A model generated the notes under the pieces. The model did not search any database and had not been told where the DNA came from. It saw only the letters and a list, made by a program, of their open reading frames with translations. This document shows positions 22,759 to 36,029 of a stretch of 64,000 nucleotides of DNA, one piece after another. The DNA lies in contig OX336388.2 in assembly GCA_946902985.2 (NCBI GenBank), positions 222,912,467 to 222,976,466 of the forward strand. Reading direction: 5' to 3'. Both the position numbers and the translations under genes were made by a program. The number at the start of each line of letters is the position of its first letter. The first letter of the stretch is position 1. The DNA comes from Meconema thalassinum. Lineage: Eukaryota; Arthropoda; Insecta; Orthoptera; Tettigoniidae.

Positions 22759-23790
22759 TGTGACAATTATTAAGCCCTGTACATAATCCATATCAGGTAA
22801 TTTTCACACACGTATCCTATATCAAGTCACAGTTTAGTATCTGACACTCTCATATTAATTTAGCCACAAAATCTGAACGCATTTTCGTTCATTTGGTATG
22901 ATAGTCCCTTAAATATTGGGTCGAACATCAATTCCCCTCGATTTTCCAAGGGACCCAAAAATGAGTTCCTCAACTCCGCACAGGCTTTGGCAAGGGGTCG
23001 GCAAAGGGGTTATCCCCAATGACGTAAACAAATGTTATAACCCTCCTGCTCGCATACCAAGGGCCGGCCCAAACATCTTCTGCAGCGCATGAGTGAATTC
23101 TTGAATGCAGCTGATTTTTCCGTTCTAGACTATAAAACAGTATTTTCAGCATCCGCAGCTGATATCGAAAGTATTTTTACGTACAAATTATACACCTATT
23201 ATTATCATCTAAATTTAATTTTATAATGTCTGACTAGGTTAAAAAACATACAAACATTTAATTATGCACTTATTAAAAACAATGCATAAAATTTGTAGAA
23301 AAAAATAGAAAACTTGACAGACTTATTTAAAAGAATATTATGATTAACTTTAAATCACTTGTATTTTCTGCCATATAAGTTATAATGTGAACAGCCTGAG
23401 CCGAGTTGAGGAACTCATTTTTGGGTCCCTTGGAGGACCGAGTGGAATTAAGGAAAATCGAGGGGAATTGATGTTTGACCGAGTGGAATTGATGCCCGCC
23501 CAAATATTGACCCATGAATTTTGTGACTTCCGAACTACAAAATTAGTTTCAAGTTGGAGACAAACTTTTTGTATTAATTATTAGTTTAATATACTCGTAT
23601 GAGTAACATATTTAGCGCTAGTTGCACAAGGATGTTTGATAAATCGCAGAAGGTGTGTTTGCAAGCAGACACCAATCCAATGGGATATTGGTGGCATGAC
23701 AGTGATATATAGGCTAGTGTAATGCACAAAAGTGTAAGTTATTTTTAAAATCGTTCTTCATATAACCAAATATTTATTGTATTTGTGTGT
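22759..23790 (-). repeat. Dispersed repeat family R, copy 3, split by a TIR element
   Basis: 22759-22918 and 23502-23790 together match copy 1 in reverse. The interruption is the TIR element at 22919-23501. Confidence 0.75.
22919..23501. mobile_element. Non-autonomous TIR transposon with 8-bp TSD
   Basis: It is flanked by an exact octamer, AAATATTG, at 22911-22918 and 23502-23509; repeat R copy 1 carries the octamer once at the equivalent place (near 11030). Inverted ends share CATCAATTCC, and longer inverted blocks (TCAATTCCCCTCGATTTTCC, then GGGACCCAAAAATGAG) lie further in; the right end has an extra partial repeat of the terminal motif. 583 bp, no transposase. The superfamily is unassigned; an 8-bp TSD is compatible with hAT or P-like groups. 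Confidence 0.8.
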
Positions 23791-26700
23791 ATTTTTGTGT
23801 ATTATTTTGAATTTTGTATCGAAAATACAGTACATTGTGAGTATTTTGCCCAACTGTGCTGAACATAGTGAAACATTTTTCTTGTTTACCGACTAAAAAA
23901 CATACTGATTTTAAATTGTTGCTGGTTGAATGATTGAAAAGGACAAATAAAAAACTTTACGAGCCTTAAAGTAGTCGCATATGATGTGTAACATCTGACA
24001 TAGAAGAAACCTCATGTGAAATTGTTGATACACCGGTACTTTATAATATTATTGGCACAAATATCAATCTATTGTAAAAGGGAGTGTTTTACAGATATTG
24101 TAGTTTATAATACGGAACTCATTTTATTATATGATTTGTAGCTTCCACCAGCACTAGCCTAAATAAAGAATACGATATGGATCGACTAGATTAATAGACG
24201 CGACACCGCTCATAACCTTAAATTCCTTATAAATAGGCCAACTTGCGAGTAAATGCAATGTGCACAGCAGTAGATCATGAAAGGCTTGCCCAGTTCCCGG
24301 ACCTCTTGATTCACAGACCAACACGTTATTTCATATGGATTTTGGTTGAATGAGTCATATTGATATGATTAGCAGCAGAGTATGAAGAAGGCAGTGCGAG
24401 AACAATCAAGAAGGCAGTGCGAGAGTAGAAATATCAAGTAGGCAGTGAAGAAAAAAAAAGAAAGTCTTGGAATTGTTATGTATTATTAGCGTGTAAATAA
24501 AAAAGAATTTTGTGTGTTGATGAATGTCCAGGAGGGATACGATCCAGCTGGCAGTGCGTCTTACACACTTCCGTCCGATCCACTTCCGTCCCATTTTTCA
24601 AAATCGCTCCCACAATAATATCCAGCAACCGAGTGGAAAGATGTTATACATCAATAAATAGATAAATAAATAAATTACTGGATACTGAGAATTAACATAC
24701 TTCGTTTGAATTCGATGGTCTATGTGAAGTAATTTTGGTGCCGAATATGACAAAGTGCTTGATAGCGATCTAATTTCTAACTTTGACTGTATGCTAGCAA
24801 GTTGAAAATATTCAGAAAACTTTAAATATAAAACTGTCTTGACTTTCAAATATTTATGAATTGAGAATGCAGTTATAAAAATAACAAATAGCCTAAGACG
24901 AATTTGAGTCATAGAGCAGTATTCTTCTAAGTTGTCAAAATTAAAACTATCGGAGTAAAGAGAGTATTGGGCTCTCTGAAACGATTTATGTTCACTGCGA
25001 TTCTCAGTTCGAGTTTCTGATTCCTAAAATAACTTCTTACAGATACATAAAAGTTGTAAAAGATTCCAATTTTGTGAAAGAAAGAAAATCTGAACCGCAA
25101 TAATGCGATCGCTTTTGGTCTATAATTAACCTGTATAACAAGTTATAATAGATTTAAACTCAAAAATTGATGTTGTTTCCTTGTTGCTATTCGATTAAAC
25201 ATGTTAACAGGTTTTTCCACTGTTTACTTATTGAAAAATAAGTGAAACCATCATCGTGGATTGATCCAAGGTTTTAGAGATGTATCCACAACATCCCAAG
25301 CAAGCCGATCTCTTATAGGCTACTTCAATGTTGTCTTTCTTCAATACTGTTATACAGTGCCATATTCTATACACACAGTTCGGTAAATAACGACATTCTT
25401 TCCTGATACATAGGCTACTGTAATCCCTCAGATCAGTTCCTCTCATAATCAACTGTGTGTAATATCACTGTCACATCTTTATTTCCATGTAGGCCTAGGC
25501 CTATAACTTACTATTTTTGGAGAGCAATCGACAGAAAATGGTTAGTTACTTCTTTACGTAAAGAATTTACAAATTAAAAAACATGCAAAACAAATAAGAC
25601 AGACTTTTGCGCAAACTACAAAAATAGCAGAGAAATAGGCTAGTTAAAGTGCTAAATAACGAAAGACAGTTAACATACTGTTCATTCAGTAAGCGATTCA
25701 AACAAAAATTGAATAAAATAAAGATATTATTTGTATCAATAAAATGTGTAACTGAATCGGGCATGCTTATAGAAATTCCAATAAAATAGGGAAGAAGATG
25801 CAAAAATTTCGAGTACGTAATAGCGATACAAGAAATAAAAAGATCTTCGTGTGAAACAAATGTAAGAAATAATTTAGCAAATATCGTATTAATGTTTGCA
25901 ATATCGTATTATTTACAACATCTTTGATTAGAGAAATCAAGTAGAGATTGAACAACACATTAAGCTATCAGTATGACGACGAAGACGAGCATGCCATGCG
26001 AAAAATACATATTTAAAAGCAATTCCTATTCAAAGTTCACAACTTTTGTTTGAACAATTCTGATCTAAGATACGTTTTGAAGACGTCAAACCTGTAAATA
26101 TAAACACCGACAACTTATAACACATCTTGTTAAAACAAGTTAACGAAAATGTAATATTTAGTTACCGTAACTTAAATTGTTTGCCATAAATTAGCGAGGA
26201 AATTCAATGTGTCTTAGCGGATCGTTAAGTCTGTTAACTTTAACACAAAGAGGGGAAATATTCGTGTACATGCGGCAAAATGCATGGCGCAAAGTTCATC
26301 AAGAAACAGAACTTAGCAAACAAGGAAGGTATTCCTCGTAGAATTGAATTCATCATGCCTTTTCCTTTTTATAAACAGTGAAGAAATTTACAGAAAATCG
26401 TTTGTATTGAATTCGCAATAAAGACAGCCTCATCGTAAGATAGCAAACTAACATTTCTCAATGGAATACGCAAATTTTGACGAAACTGCGTAAACTATAA
26501 TATGAAAGGACGTTAAATTCACGAATCACAGATAAATGTTGACAATAAAATTGGCGGGAATATGCCTACTAATATAGCCTACAATTTGGAATCGACTTTC
26601 GAAAATAATATATTCATAATAAGGTATATTTTTATTGAGATATTGTTGGCTATGCTGCACTGCGAGTCGAAATTTAAAGAATACTGACTAACAACTAAAT

Positions 26701-29700
26701 CTTTTCGCGAGAAAGCGCTGAGTTCATGATAGACTACGTGACAGAAGATTGACGAATAAACCTGTGATGAGATGGTTTAGAAACAATAAGAAAAACGGCA
26801 CAAACGTGATTGCAATCCATTTCAAGACCTTCAAAGCGTTAGTATTTAAAGCAGATTGTGAAAAACTAAAAAGAAACGTGTGCCATTAGCGGAATATCAT
26901 TCTGATAGGCGGTATGGTGTTCGAAATTACGTTTGACGAACGTAAATTCGTCGAAATCAAACTCAAACTTAATAATAGGCGATATTATCAACGACTATGC
27001 GACAATATGCTCTTTTGGAGGATTGATATTGAAAAAATCAGCAGAACACCTTCGTACACTAATGGACTTACGTTGACCTGCAGATTAAGTAAACTTTGTC
27101 AATATTATATGACTAAATAATAGTCATCCGCTCATGAGCACGTTTAAGAATCGAATTACTTTGACAGTAGCCTACCGTTTTACGTAAAAGACCAACAGTA
27201 GGCTATTTTCAAACGTTAACACGCGTAATACGTTCAAGATAGGATAACATTTATGACATTTCCACAGGTCTTCATGCAACAGGGGAAACGCAAACGCGAA
27301 TACAACACGATAAGAATAGTTACGGAATCCGGTATAACTTGGACAATATTAAGAATCCTGTTATCAACTAATTTTATTTAAAAACGTTATTAAATGGGTG
27401 AAATTAAATCAAAATAATGTCATTTTAACGAGAAAAAAGTACCGAATCTTAACTAGCGAAGGAAACACTACAAAACTTACGACATCAAACATCATAACAT
27501 CTTCATGCAGTAGAAATATAAAGAAACTGTTGCCAGTAATCTTACCTGCTGCCAAAACTGTGCCAAAAGATATATTCTCTCCTTCTTAAACAGCCAATCC
27601 ATGGACTGCATAGCCTGAATGTCCATTGCGACCAGTTGCGATATCAACAGGCGACACAAACAGTCTCTTTATTGTTTTAATCTTCTTCAGTTAAGAAAAC
27701 AAACTCAAACGAAACAGAAACGATATCGTGAAACAGGTAACAAAAACCAAGTCCTCTTCTTCTTTCTTAGAACGTGGTCTTCATCTCAGTCCAACAAAAA
27801 ACAAATATTAAATGGTTTCTTTGATAACAAGTAACAAAAAATTATTCTTTCTTTCCCCTATCCATCTACTCCCCACTATTTAACTACTTCATATTTTGGT
27901 CTTCATTATTGTATATATAAAAATAGGCGTGGCTTCGATGTTGCTAGCGAAATGTCAACCATAGAAGAAAAACAGAAAAGTAATGAACGTCTCAAAATTG
28001 GAAAATAAAATTCAAATTATTTATCACAATGCAACAAAAAACTCAAATGATAATTTGAACTTAAATACTCAATGCAACAACATATTTCGTTCTTCCTTTC
28101 TTCCTTTCAATCCTCGTATCCTCATTTGTCGTCATCTTTCCGTGTCCAGTGTGTGTGTATGCGTGTGTGTGCGTGTGTTCCTTTTATTTTCTTCTTCGGA
28201 ACAGCTGAGAATCACTTAGCGTCCAACGAAATGTAAATAAGAGATGAGAAGATTCCAAAACGAAACAGTTAAACAAAAAGACAGAGACAAACAAACCACG
28301 CTGTTTTTGTCTTTTTTACTTCACTCTCTTTACGAAGAGGTGTTATAACAAGGTGAAATAACAAAAGAAAAAAACTTCATTTCTTCTTCAGTATTCTCGA
28401 TATCCAACAACCGGTATTCAACAAAAGTTTTTCATGATAATCATCACGTCGCGTCATGAAGAAGAATATCTTTTCACCTTTGAAGTCGCCGGCTTCACTG
28501 AAAGAGAAAAGAGAAGAAAGGTACGTAAGAATGTGAAAATATTTAAGAAAAAAATCAAGCATGTACTTATTATAAAATACGACAGGTTAAACAAGTGACA
28601 GAACTATAACCGTTATGGAAAATTGGATTACGCACGATTGTTCTTTGGGTACATAAACATAATTATTTCGCTATAGGTCAGAACTTTCTTACACTCAACA
28701 AGTTTACCGCTCAATCATAATATAAAACCTAGCACCTGTTCATCCTTTTTTCACATCTATAGGACATTTTGATACATATCCCTACTTCTGAATACGATAT
28801 CCCGAGCTATCTGATAGCGCGTGTTTTAAAACTGAATTACAGCGTAGAAAAGAAGGCAACGAACCACTGGCTTAATCGCAACCCAATGGAACTTCACAAA
28901 AAAGCATGTTTTATACATATTACCTATCAATCTTAATTTTAATACATTTTCACCAAATCGAAAACATGAGAAGGATTTCTTCGTCATATTTTAATATTAA
29001 TCTAGCCTAAGAGAAGAAATCACACATAATTCACTCTATTTTATGATCATTAGAAACTTCCCTAAACTTGACGTAGGTTTCTAACAGTTACGGCGGTTTC
29101 TTGCATAGTTCGCGAACTTTCACTTGACTGATACCATATGTAATCCTGGACAGATTCTAATGCAGTAATTAAAACAGCCTATCGTAATCTGGATAAGAAC
29201 TACAGTACATCTTTAATTTCATTAGCGTACATCCTTTATATCTTCGTCATAATATGCACTCTTTGGGTATGCCATGAATGGTTATGAAAATACTGTAAGA
29301 TATTCTAATTTGGCCTACAAATGCTTTTAGCCTGGGAATTAATGCAAAATAATTGCTAATTTTATGCAATATATCTTTATTTATGACTACAGGAGTAGCC
29401 TATATCAACGATTCTGAAAATATGAACACGTAAACTTACGGAAGTTACGGTTAATCCCTTTGAAGTATCTAAACTCATTGATACATCACTCGTATGTTAT
29501 TAGACATTTCTTGTCATTACACGAATCAAAAGGAAGCCAAAATATACAGACGTGATATGTGGTTAAGACTGCAAATAGCGTATTGCCACAACCGAAACGG
29601 GACGAATATAAGACTTCTATTGAATTCAAATTTGTGATATGATTTTTAGAAATCACTTCGGAACGGTATTTTGAATGAATTTCTCGAATGTCACAACACC

Positions 29701-29828
29701 ATCTCGTTACCTTTGTGAAGGCAATGAATATGTGATATTTATTGTAATGGAAAGGAGTGATCACTTCAAATAAACTTTTTCGCTTCAATAGAACAGCAAT
29801 CAACAACACTAAAACAGCACACACTTAC
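23791..29828. other. About 6 kb of AT-rich non-coding sequence
   Basis: No coding region, RNA gene or clear transposon was recognised. Small details: a degenerate AAGGCAGTGCGAG repeat at 24385-24450 and a (GT)n tract near 28150-28180. It could be intronic if the candidate exon at 29829-29999 is real. Confidence 0.45.
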
Positions 29829-29999
29829 ACAAAACACGCTACGTTGATGTCTTCTTGAAGGCGACGATTTTGATGACATTGAAGATTTTTCGTCGACACT
29901 TCCGAAATCTTTCAGCTGATTTAACGATGTCATTTGTAGCAGCAATGATGTTCCATGACGATTGACACATTGTCGACAATCAGAAGATCTCGATGTCAT
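29829..29999 (-). CDS. Candidate first coding exon of a host gene (57 codons)
   Basis: On the minus strand an ATG (29999-29997, preceded by GTGAA) opens a frame rich in Ser, Lys and Arg that includes KSSPSRRHQR. At 29828 the frame meets GTAAGT, a strong splice-donor core, at phase 0. An upstream in-frame ATG at 30038 would give a longer N-terminus. Upstream on this strand lies the G/C-rich island at 30226-31140, plausible as a promoter. No domain is recognised and no downstream exon was found. It could equally be a chance open frame. Confidence 0.25.
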
Positions 30000-30225
30000 T
30001 TCACTAGTAATATAATGTTTGTGAAAGAAAAAAATCACGATGTGTTTGAAGTAATTGTCTTTTCAAAATCAAAACAATCAGTCCTTGAAGGAAATCAATA
30101 ACAATTGATGATCAGTAAAGATAAAATATAGATTTCTCTCATGGAGAAGAGTTCTTTTTCTTTTCTCTATCGATAACAGACAAATAAAGAATAGGTAAAA
30201 CACGTGAGAATGATCACGAAAACAC

Positions 30226-31140
30226 GTGTTTAACAAGCGTCATGTTCCTACCAACACTGATCCCTCCCTCAGACTGAGTCCTGTAGCACGCATCGTAGCT
30301 GCCGTCAGTATTGGTGGGGTTTGGTTAGGTGGTGGGGATGAATCTGCGACCGCGTGGTGGGGACGGTACAGAGGGCTTTGGAGCGTTGGAGAGGGGAAGG
30401 GGGGGGGGGGGAGGGGTGCGAGCAGAGCCTCCTGTATCTGCGCTGCACAGCGGAGGTACAGCATGTAAGAGATGGATATAAGAAGATTGAAGGGGTTGAA
30501 AAGAGACCGCCAAATCTCTTCAAAAGCGCAGGGGAAAGGAGGGGGGGGGGGAGAGAGAGTGACTGTTATACACTAGAAGGGGTAGGGAAAGATGAGAAGG
30601 GGTGCAAAAGTGGGGGGAGAAGGGTGAATCTAGAAAGAGGACAGTATATTCCATCTCTGTCTAACACATATAAGTTCCCTTTTACTTGAAATCCATGGAT
30701 ATAGAGTGGTACAATTTTCAACCCTTCTTTGTCTTTTTCTGACTACGGCTAACCTATCGTTTTATCTCGCTCATTCTCCCACTCTGTCCCCTATCACTGT
30801 CTCTCTCTCACAACTCCCCTTTAACAAAATCCCAACACACACACATATACAGTGTAGAGCAACCCCGCCCGCCGGTTCGCCTTTGAGGTGCTGCTATCTT
30901 GTGGCCGAGAAAGGAAGCTTCAGTTCTGTGTTAAAAGCAGAAGCAGCAGTCGAGCATATATGCATCACATGCATTGCATCTCTCTGTGTTTCCCCACCAC
31001 CTTACTGGACTACCCCCTCTTTACCTCCCTAATGTTCCCACCCCCCTCCCAACCCTAACTCAAGGAATACGCACGCGGATCGGAACCAGCACTCTAATGC
31101 GGGGGTGGAGGGTGGGGGAGGTTACGTGCCGGTAGAATAC
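30226..31140. promoter_or_regulatory. G/C-rich island with G-runs; possible promoter
   Basis: Base composition shifts sharply from the AT-rich surroundings. Several long G-runs occur on the plus strand (about 30397-30416, 30540-30552 and 31099-31122, the last fitting a G-quadruplex pattern), together with pyrimidine/CA-rich tracts. There is no recognisable protein in the overlapping open frames. A regulatory role is inferred from composition and its position upstream of the minus-strand candidate exon. Confidence 0.3.
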
Positions 31141-33340
31141 TGGTTTGACACTAGTACACATTTCAGTGTCACTAGCGGGAAAATTCTTCAACACTCAGGG
31201 AAAGTAGTGAAAGAAAAACTGGTCGAGAAAAATAACTCACACCTCTTATAGCAGTCACTGTAATCATAACATACTTTTAAATTCTAAAAGTTCCATTCCT
31301 AAATCATTCTGTTTCCAATATTCTGAAATAGTTTGGTAAATTATTGGTTTCTTCACGTAAAAATTCCGAAAATCTTCTAGTAAATTTTCTTGTTAAAATT
31401 TTCTTTTTACGAGAAGCTTTCTCTAATTATATCACAGAATACTACAAGTTTTATCGAAAGGTTCTACTAACAATACGATGTAAAAATTTCTGAATTGCAT
31501 TTCCCGTTATTCTCCAACAAATTGATTCAATATGTAGAATTCAATTATTTTTATAATAACGAATAAGGAAGGCTTGATCCAAAACACTACTTCAACATTA
31601 AGAAGAAAATTGTATTACTGATAGAATACTTTTTTTTTTGTAAAAATAAAAATAAAAGTAGGCCTTAATTACAAAAATTGATCTGGGCATATAATAAACA
31701 AAAATATACCACAAGCAAAATAATATGTTAAAGAACTTATAAACTTCCACAAATATACTTATTAATATTAATTATTTCTAATGAATATTGTGATAGTCTT
31801 TTAATAAGTTACCGATTGTTGTGTTCAAGATTAATAATATTAGCCTATTATGAGTTTCGCTAGAATCCTGAGCTCCCACATTTAATCGGATTGGTGGTGT
31901 GGCTTTATTAATGGCTATTGATTCAATACTTATTTTTTGAAGTTGATATTATATTTATTAAATCATAGCTTCCAATCTTCTGAAATAGTTTGGTAAATTA
32001 TTGGATTCTTCCCGTAAATAATCAGGAAATTTTCAAGAAAATTTTCTTGTTTCCTTTCTTTTCAAGAGATGTGCTTTCTCTAGAAAAAAAAATAAACAAA
32101 AAACAAAACAGATTTCTCAAAATGCTGCAAATTAATTTAATTTAATTGTTACATGAATAATTATTATCAATACAAAATGATATTGGTATAAAATGTATTA
32201 AATAAAATCCCACATGTGTGGAAAATTATATTTTATATTCAGTTAATTATTCCCTGAAAGGTTATTTTTTTTGTGTCATTCTGAATTTCAGTATACTATT
32301 GATAGGAGTATTACGATATTGAGGTTGATGTTTTCGTGCGTGTGGTTCAAAGGGAGGAAGACAGGTGACGTTGGATGCCGATAGAGATCAATTTTTAAGA
32401 TTGTCACTGAGCAGTGTGAGGTATGGGGGGACGAAAGGGCGTGCGTGTAACAGAAGGGGTGGGTCTGTCGTTCTCACCCCGCAGGCGCGTTGTGGTCCAA
32501 GCGGCGTTGTGGGAGGTCGCCAGTCTGTAAGGGGTGAAGGGGGGAGGGATGAAAGGGTGGAGTGTTGACCATTACATGTCCCTGTCTCACTCACACACAC
32601 ATACCTTCCACCTCCCACGTTTTCGAGGTTACATTGAACAACATAAGGTTTACCATTACACACAATATATACTCTACTGTGTACCCCTTCACCTCATCAC
32701 CCCCTACAATCACCAATCCACCCCTCCTCATTCACTCTACCCCTTCCCCCGCATTCTCCTCTTACCTTAAATGATTGACACATCCTAAAAATAAATATTA
32801 ATAGGCTAATAACCGGTTATTAAAAAGAATCAAGTGATCAAGAGTGAAGATCAACATCAAAAATTTCGTCAAGTCTTCCTGAAACTCCATAACTTACTAA
32901 TAATAAATATTAATAATAACCGGTTATTAAAACGAATCAAGTGATCAAGAATGAAGATCAACATAAAAAATTTCGACTTCAAAGCCACCTCAAAATCCTA
33001 CATCAAGTTGGTCGAGATGACATCCACAACAATGACTGCAATTGCGTGAGTAGAAATCCATTCAATCTAAAACATTCCAAAGAATATCTTTAGTTAGTTA
33101 GTTAGTTTGTTAGTTATTGAGGTTTTAAGGGGCGGAACAAGAACATATTTCGCTGAATGTAGAATACGAATAGCAATTTCAAACTATTACACCGATATTT
33201 CAGTCAAAATTCTGACCTTGGACGAATTTTTTAATTGATTTTAAGTCTGATATAAAAGACAACAATATCTAGATATGTAGCCTATATGTATGTCTACGAC
33301 TTTCGTCATAGTTATTGTATATTGTATATGGCCCGTATAA
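31141..33340. other. Non-coding stretch with diverged direct repeats and a second G/C-rich patch
   Basis: About 31295-31430 and 31970-32100 are diverged direct copies. A second G/C-rich patch lies at 32335-32770. Two tandem copies of a segment containing AACCGGTTATT lie at about 32790-32980, 107 bp apart. A (TTAG)n-like tract followed by TTTTAAGGGGCGG at 33090-33135 is the reverse of 37995-38030, probably a retroposon tail. No gene supported. Confidence 0.5.
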
Positions 33341-33629
33341 TTACTAAATATAACTCCCACTTTTCAATACAACATTTTTCGATCCTTTTATCACATAGAA
33401 ATTGTATTTTAAGAATATTATATCTAAAAATCATGACGAAATCCATTGTTCTATGTATATAGTAGGATTTTAGTTTGTACAATAAGATGTTATCAAAATG
33501 TGTAAATAATAGTGTAACAACAATTATGAACGACTGATGAAGGCGATGTGCCGAAACATGTATCGTTGTGGACTGAGATAAAGGGATCGAAACAATTGTG
33601 TATTGAAAAGTGGGAGTTGTATTTAGTAA
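33341..33629. mobile_element. Short TIR element
   Basis: 33341-33393 and about 33576-33629 are inverted copies beginning TTACTAAATA(T/C)AACTCCC. Length is about 290 bp, MITE-like. No clear TSD. Confidence 0.55.
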
Positions 33630-33639
33630 TCTAGATATA

Positions 33640-33800
33640 ATCCATATATTTGGGATTATGACGTGTGAAATAACAGATAATTGAAACGCCATGTTTTGTT
33701 TTGACCGACGGTATTGAAAACGGAGGCAAGATCTCTCACGAAACGTTTAGGCATTTCAATTATTTACGACATAATCCCAAAAATATGGATGATATCAGTA
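33640..33800. repeat. Small palindromic repeat
   Basis: Arms near 33645-33690 and 33750-33797 are inverted copies containing ATCCATAT(A/T)TTTGGGATTATG. It may be a second, adjacent MITE. Confidence 0.5.
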
Positions 33801-33894
33801 GTCTAGTATTCCAGGTCGCGAAAGCCTTAATCTATACAATATCTAGATATTTTGAAATAATAGACTTTGTCCTGGATTATCTTCATTTTGTCTA

Positions 33895-34075
33895 ATGTGT
33901 CTTTATGGGATAGCGGTCTCGATATTAACCACCTGCCATAAGGACAGTTTATGCTTAAAGATGCTGATAGTTAAATCTTTCAGCCAAATTTGGGAGAATT
34001 TTCATGCCAAAGTTCAAGTATTTCTAAAAATCAAACATATCTACTTGACCTAATGTGTTGGATCAAGTTTAAAAA
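33895..34075 (-). repeat. Dispersed repeat; empty-site partner of the hAT insertion at 19.6 kb
   Basis: In reverse it matches 19470-19592 joined directly to 20058-20095, without the hAT-like insert. Confidence 0.65.
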
Positions 34076-34164
34076 AAATTTAAACTCAAAACATTAACAA
34101 CAAAATATAAATATAGAAATAAATATCATAAAAATAAAATTACAATAATAAAAGAAATATAAAA

Positions 34165-34420
34165 AATAAAACATCGTGTTCATGTATCCCGGTGCATTAG
34201 GGTGTGTGTTTGGAGTTTGTGGGATAATCTGTGTTAGCCCATTGTGATGGTTGTAGGCTACTAGTGTGCGTAGGACTATTTGTAAATTAGGGACAGGATT
34301 GGCCTTTTCCTGGAGTAAAAGTGGGGAAACCACGTAAAACCACTTCCAGGATGACTGAGATGGGAATCGAACCCTTCTCTTCTCATTATTGCCTCACTAG
34401 GGTGACATCTTGGTCACTAG
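34165..34420 (-). mobile_element. SINE-F copy 1 (SINE-D-like body with SINE-A-like tail)
   Basis: On the minus strand, a B-box-like GGGTTCGATTCCC and a body with CATCCTGGAAGTGG and a GTGGTTT(T)-type stretch are followed by a tail resembling that of SINE-A (CACACACCC, then CCGGG.TACATGA). 5' end incomplete. Confidence 0.55.
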
Positions 34421-34475
34421 TCCTTGAGTATGTGTTCAAATTGTCCAATAACCTGTGCTTCTATGATGATTGTAG

Positions 34476-35640
34476 ACTACTGTCGACCAAAATATTATGT
34501 GCACTCGAGTTTGAAGGTTGTTTGTGAAGTAACCAATAGACCTTCATAAAATCCAATGACATCATCATTTTCGTCGTTCGATTTTACGTTAGTTCATGTA
34601 GGTTTGGAATTTTTAATTTATATTTTAATATTTTTTATTGCAGTTGAAACACAAAAAGTGCCCCTTTTTAAGCGTGTTTCAACCATGCGTCACATTTAAG
34701 AATTATTATCTCACAAACCCGTCATCAGATCGAATCCAAATTTTAACACAATATACATTGGAATGTTGTATAACTGGTTTATTAATTTCAAAGTTTTGTG
34801 TGTTCAAGAACGAATGTTGTTATCATTTTTGTAAGGTAACTCTTCCTCGGCTCGGGGTCGTTGGGAAATGTAGTTCTTGGTTGCGTTGTAATCCTTATAC
34901 ATCAAAAGGTTATGCTGTATGACTGTGAAATACGTAAATTAATTCACTTATTTTATATCGGTTTGTATTTGTACGGAGAATTAAGACATGGTTCACCAGC
35001 TAGCCGCTCCGGGAAATGCTATACAGCGTTGCTGATATGGAGCCCATCACTTCTGAGCGAGACGCGCCATGACGCGTGATGTAGCCCATCTTGGCAATGA
35101 TGTTCTGCTTTCACCGGAGCGGCTAACTGGTGAACCATGTCTTAATTCTCCGTACAAATACAAACCGATATACAATAAGTGAATTAATTTACGTATTTCA
35201 CAATCATACAGCATACCGTTTTGATGTAGGCTATAAGGATTACAAATCCCGAGCCGAGGAAAAGTTACCTTACAAAAATAATAACAACTTTGTTTCTTGG
35301 ACACACAAAATTTTAAAATTAATAAACCTGTTATACAACATTCCAGTGTATATTGTGTTAAAATTTGGATTCGATCTGATGACGGGTTTGTGAGATAATA
35401 ATTCTTAAATGTGACGCATGGTTGAAAAACGCTTAAAAACGGGCACTTCTTGTGTTCCAACTGTGATAAAAAATATTAAAATATAAATTAAAAATTCCAA
35501 ACCTACATGATCTAACGTAAAATAGAACGACGAAAATGATGATGTTATTGGATTTTATATAGGTCTATCGGTTACTTCACAAACAAACTTCAAACTCGAG
35601 TACACATAATAGTTTGGTCGACAGTAGTAGGAGTTGTAAT
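34476..35640. mobile_element. Large foldback element, about 550-bp arms
   Basis: 34476-35020 and about 35093-35640 are inverted copies over nearly their whole length, separated by about 70 bp. The outer ends share CTACTGTCGACCAAA. The arms are well matched, so a transcript would fold into a long hairpin. No TSD identified and no transposase coding. Confidence 0.8.
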
Positions 35641-35720
35641 TATTAACGCCGACGATGGGGTAAGCACTCCGGCACTTAAAGTAAGGTACTTATTATTTAG
35701 CGTATGGCTTTTAGTGCCGG

Positions 35721-36029
35721 CCCCGTGGTGTTGGGGTAGCGTGCCTGTCTCTCACCCGGAGGTCCCGGGTTCGATTCCCGGCTCCGTCAGGGATTTTAGA
35801 AACTGACGTGAGGGCTGGAACGGGGTGCACTCAGCCTCGTGAGGACAATTGAGTAACTGTCTGACAGTGAGGCAGCACCCCGGTCACGAAAACCAAGATT
35901 AACGGCCGAGGGGACCCGATGCACTGACCACGTGTCACCCCAATATCTGCAGGCCAAATGGCTGGGCAGCGGTCGCTTGGTAGGCCTAGGCCCTTCATGG
36001 ACCTTAGTGCCACGGGGTTAGTTAGGTTA
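35721..36029 (+). mobile_element. SINE-E, full-length 309 bp, inserted in SINE-A2
   Basis: A tRNA-like head with a B-box-like GGGTTCGATTCCC at 35768-35780, then a G/C-rich body ending GGGGTTAGTTAGGTTA. A perfect 19-bp TSD, GTATGGCTTTTAGTGCCGG, lies at 35702-35720 and 36030-36048. The target is the tail of a minus-strand SINE-A2. Confidence 0.85.

Noticed and set aside
30226..30689. Overlapping Gly/Pro/Arg-rich open frames in the G/C-rich island
   Set aside because: Open in several frames on both strands because of composition; no domain.
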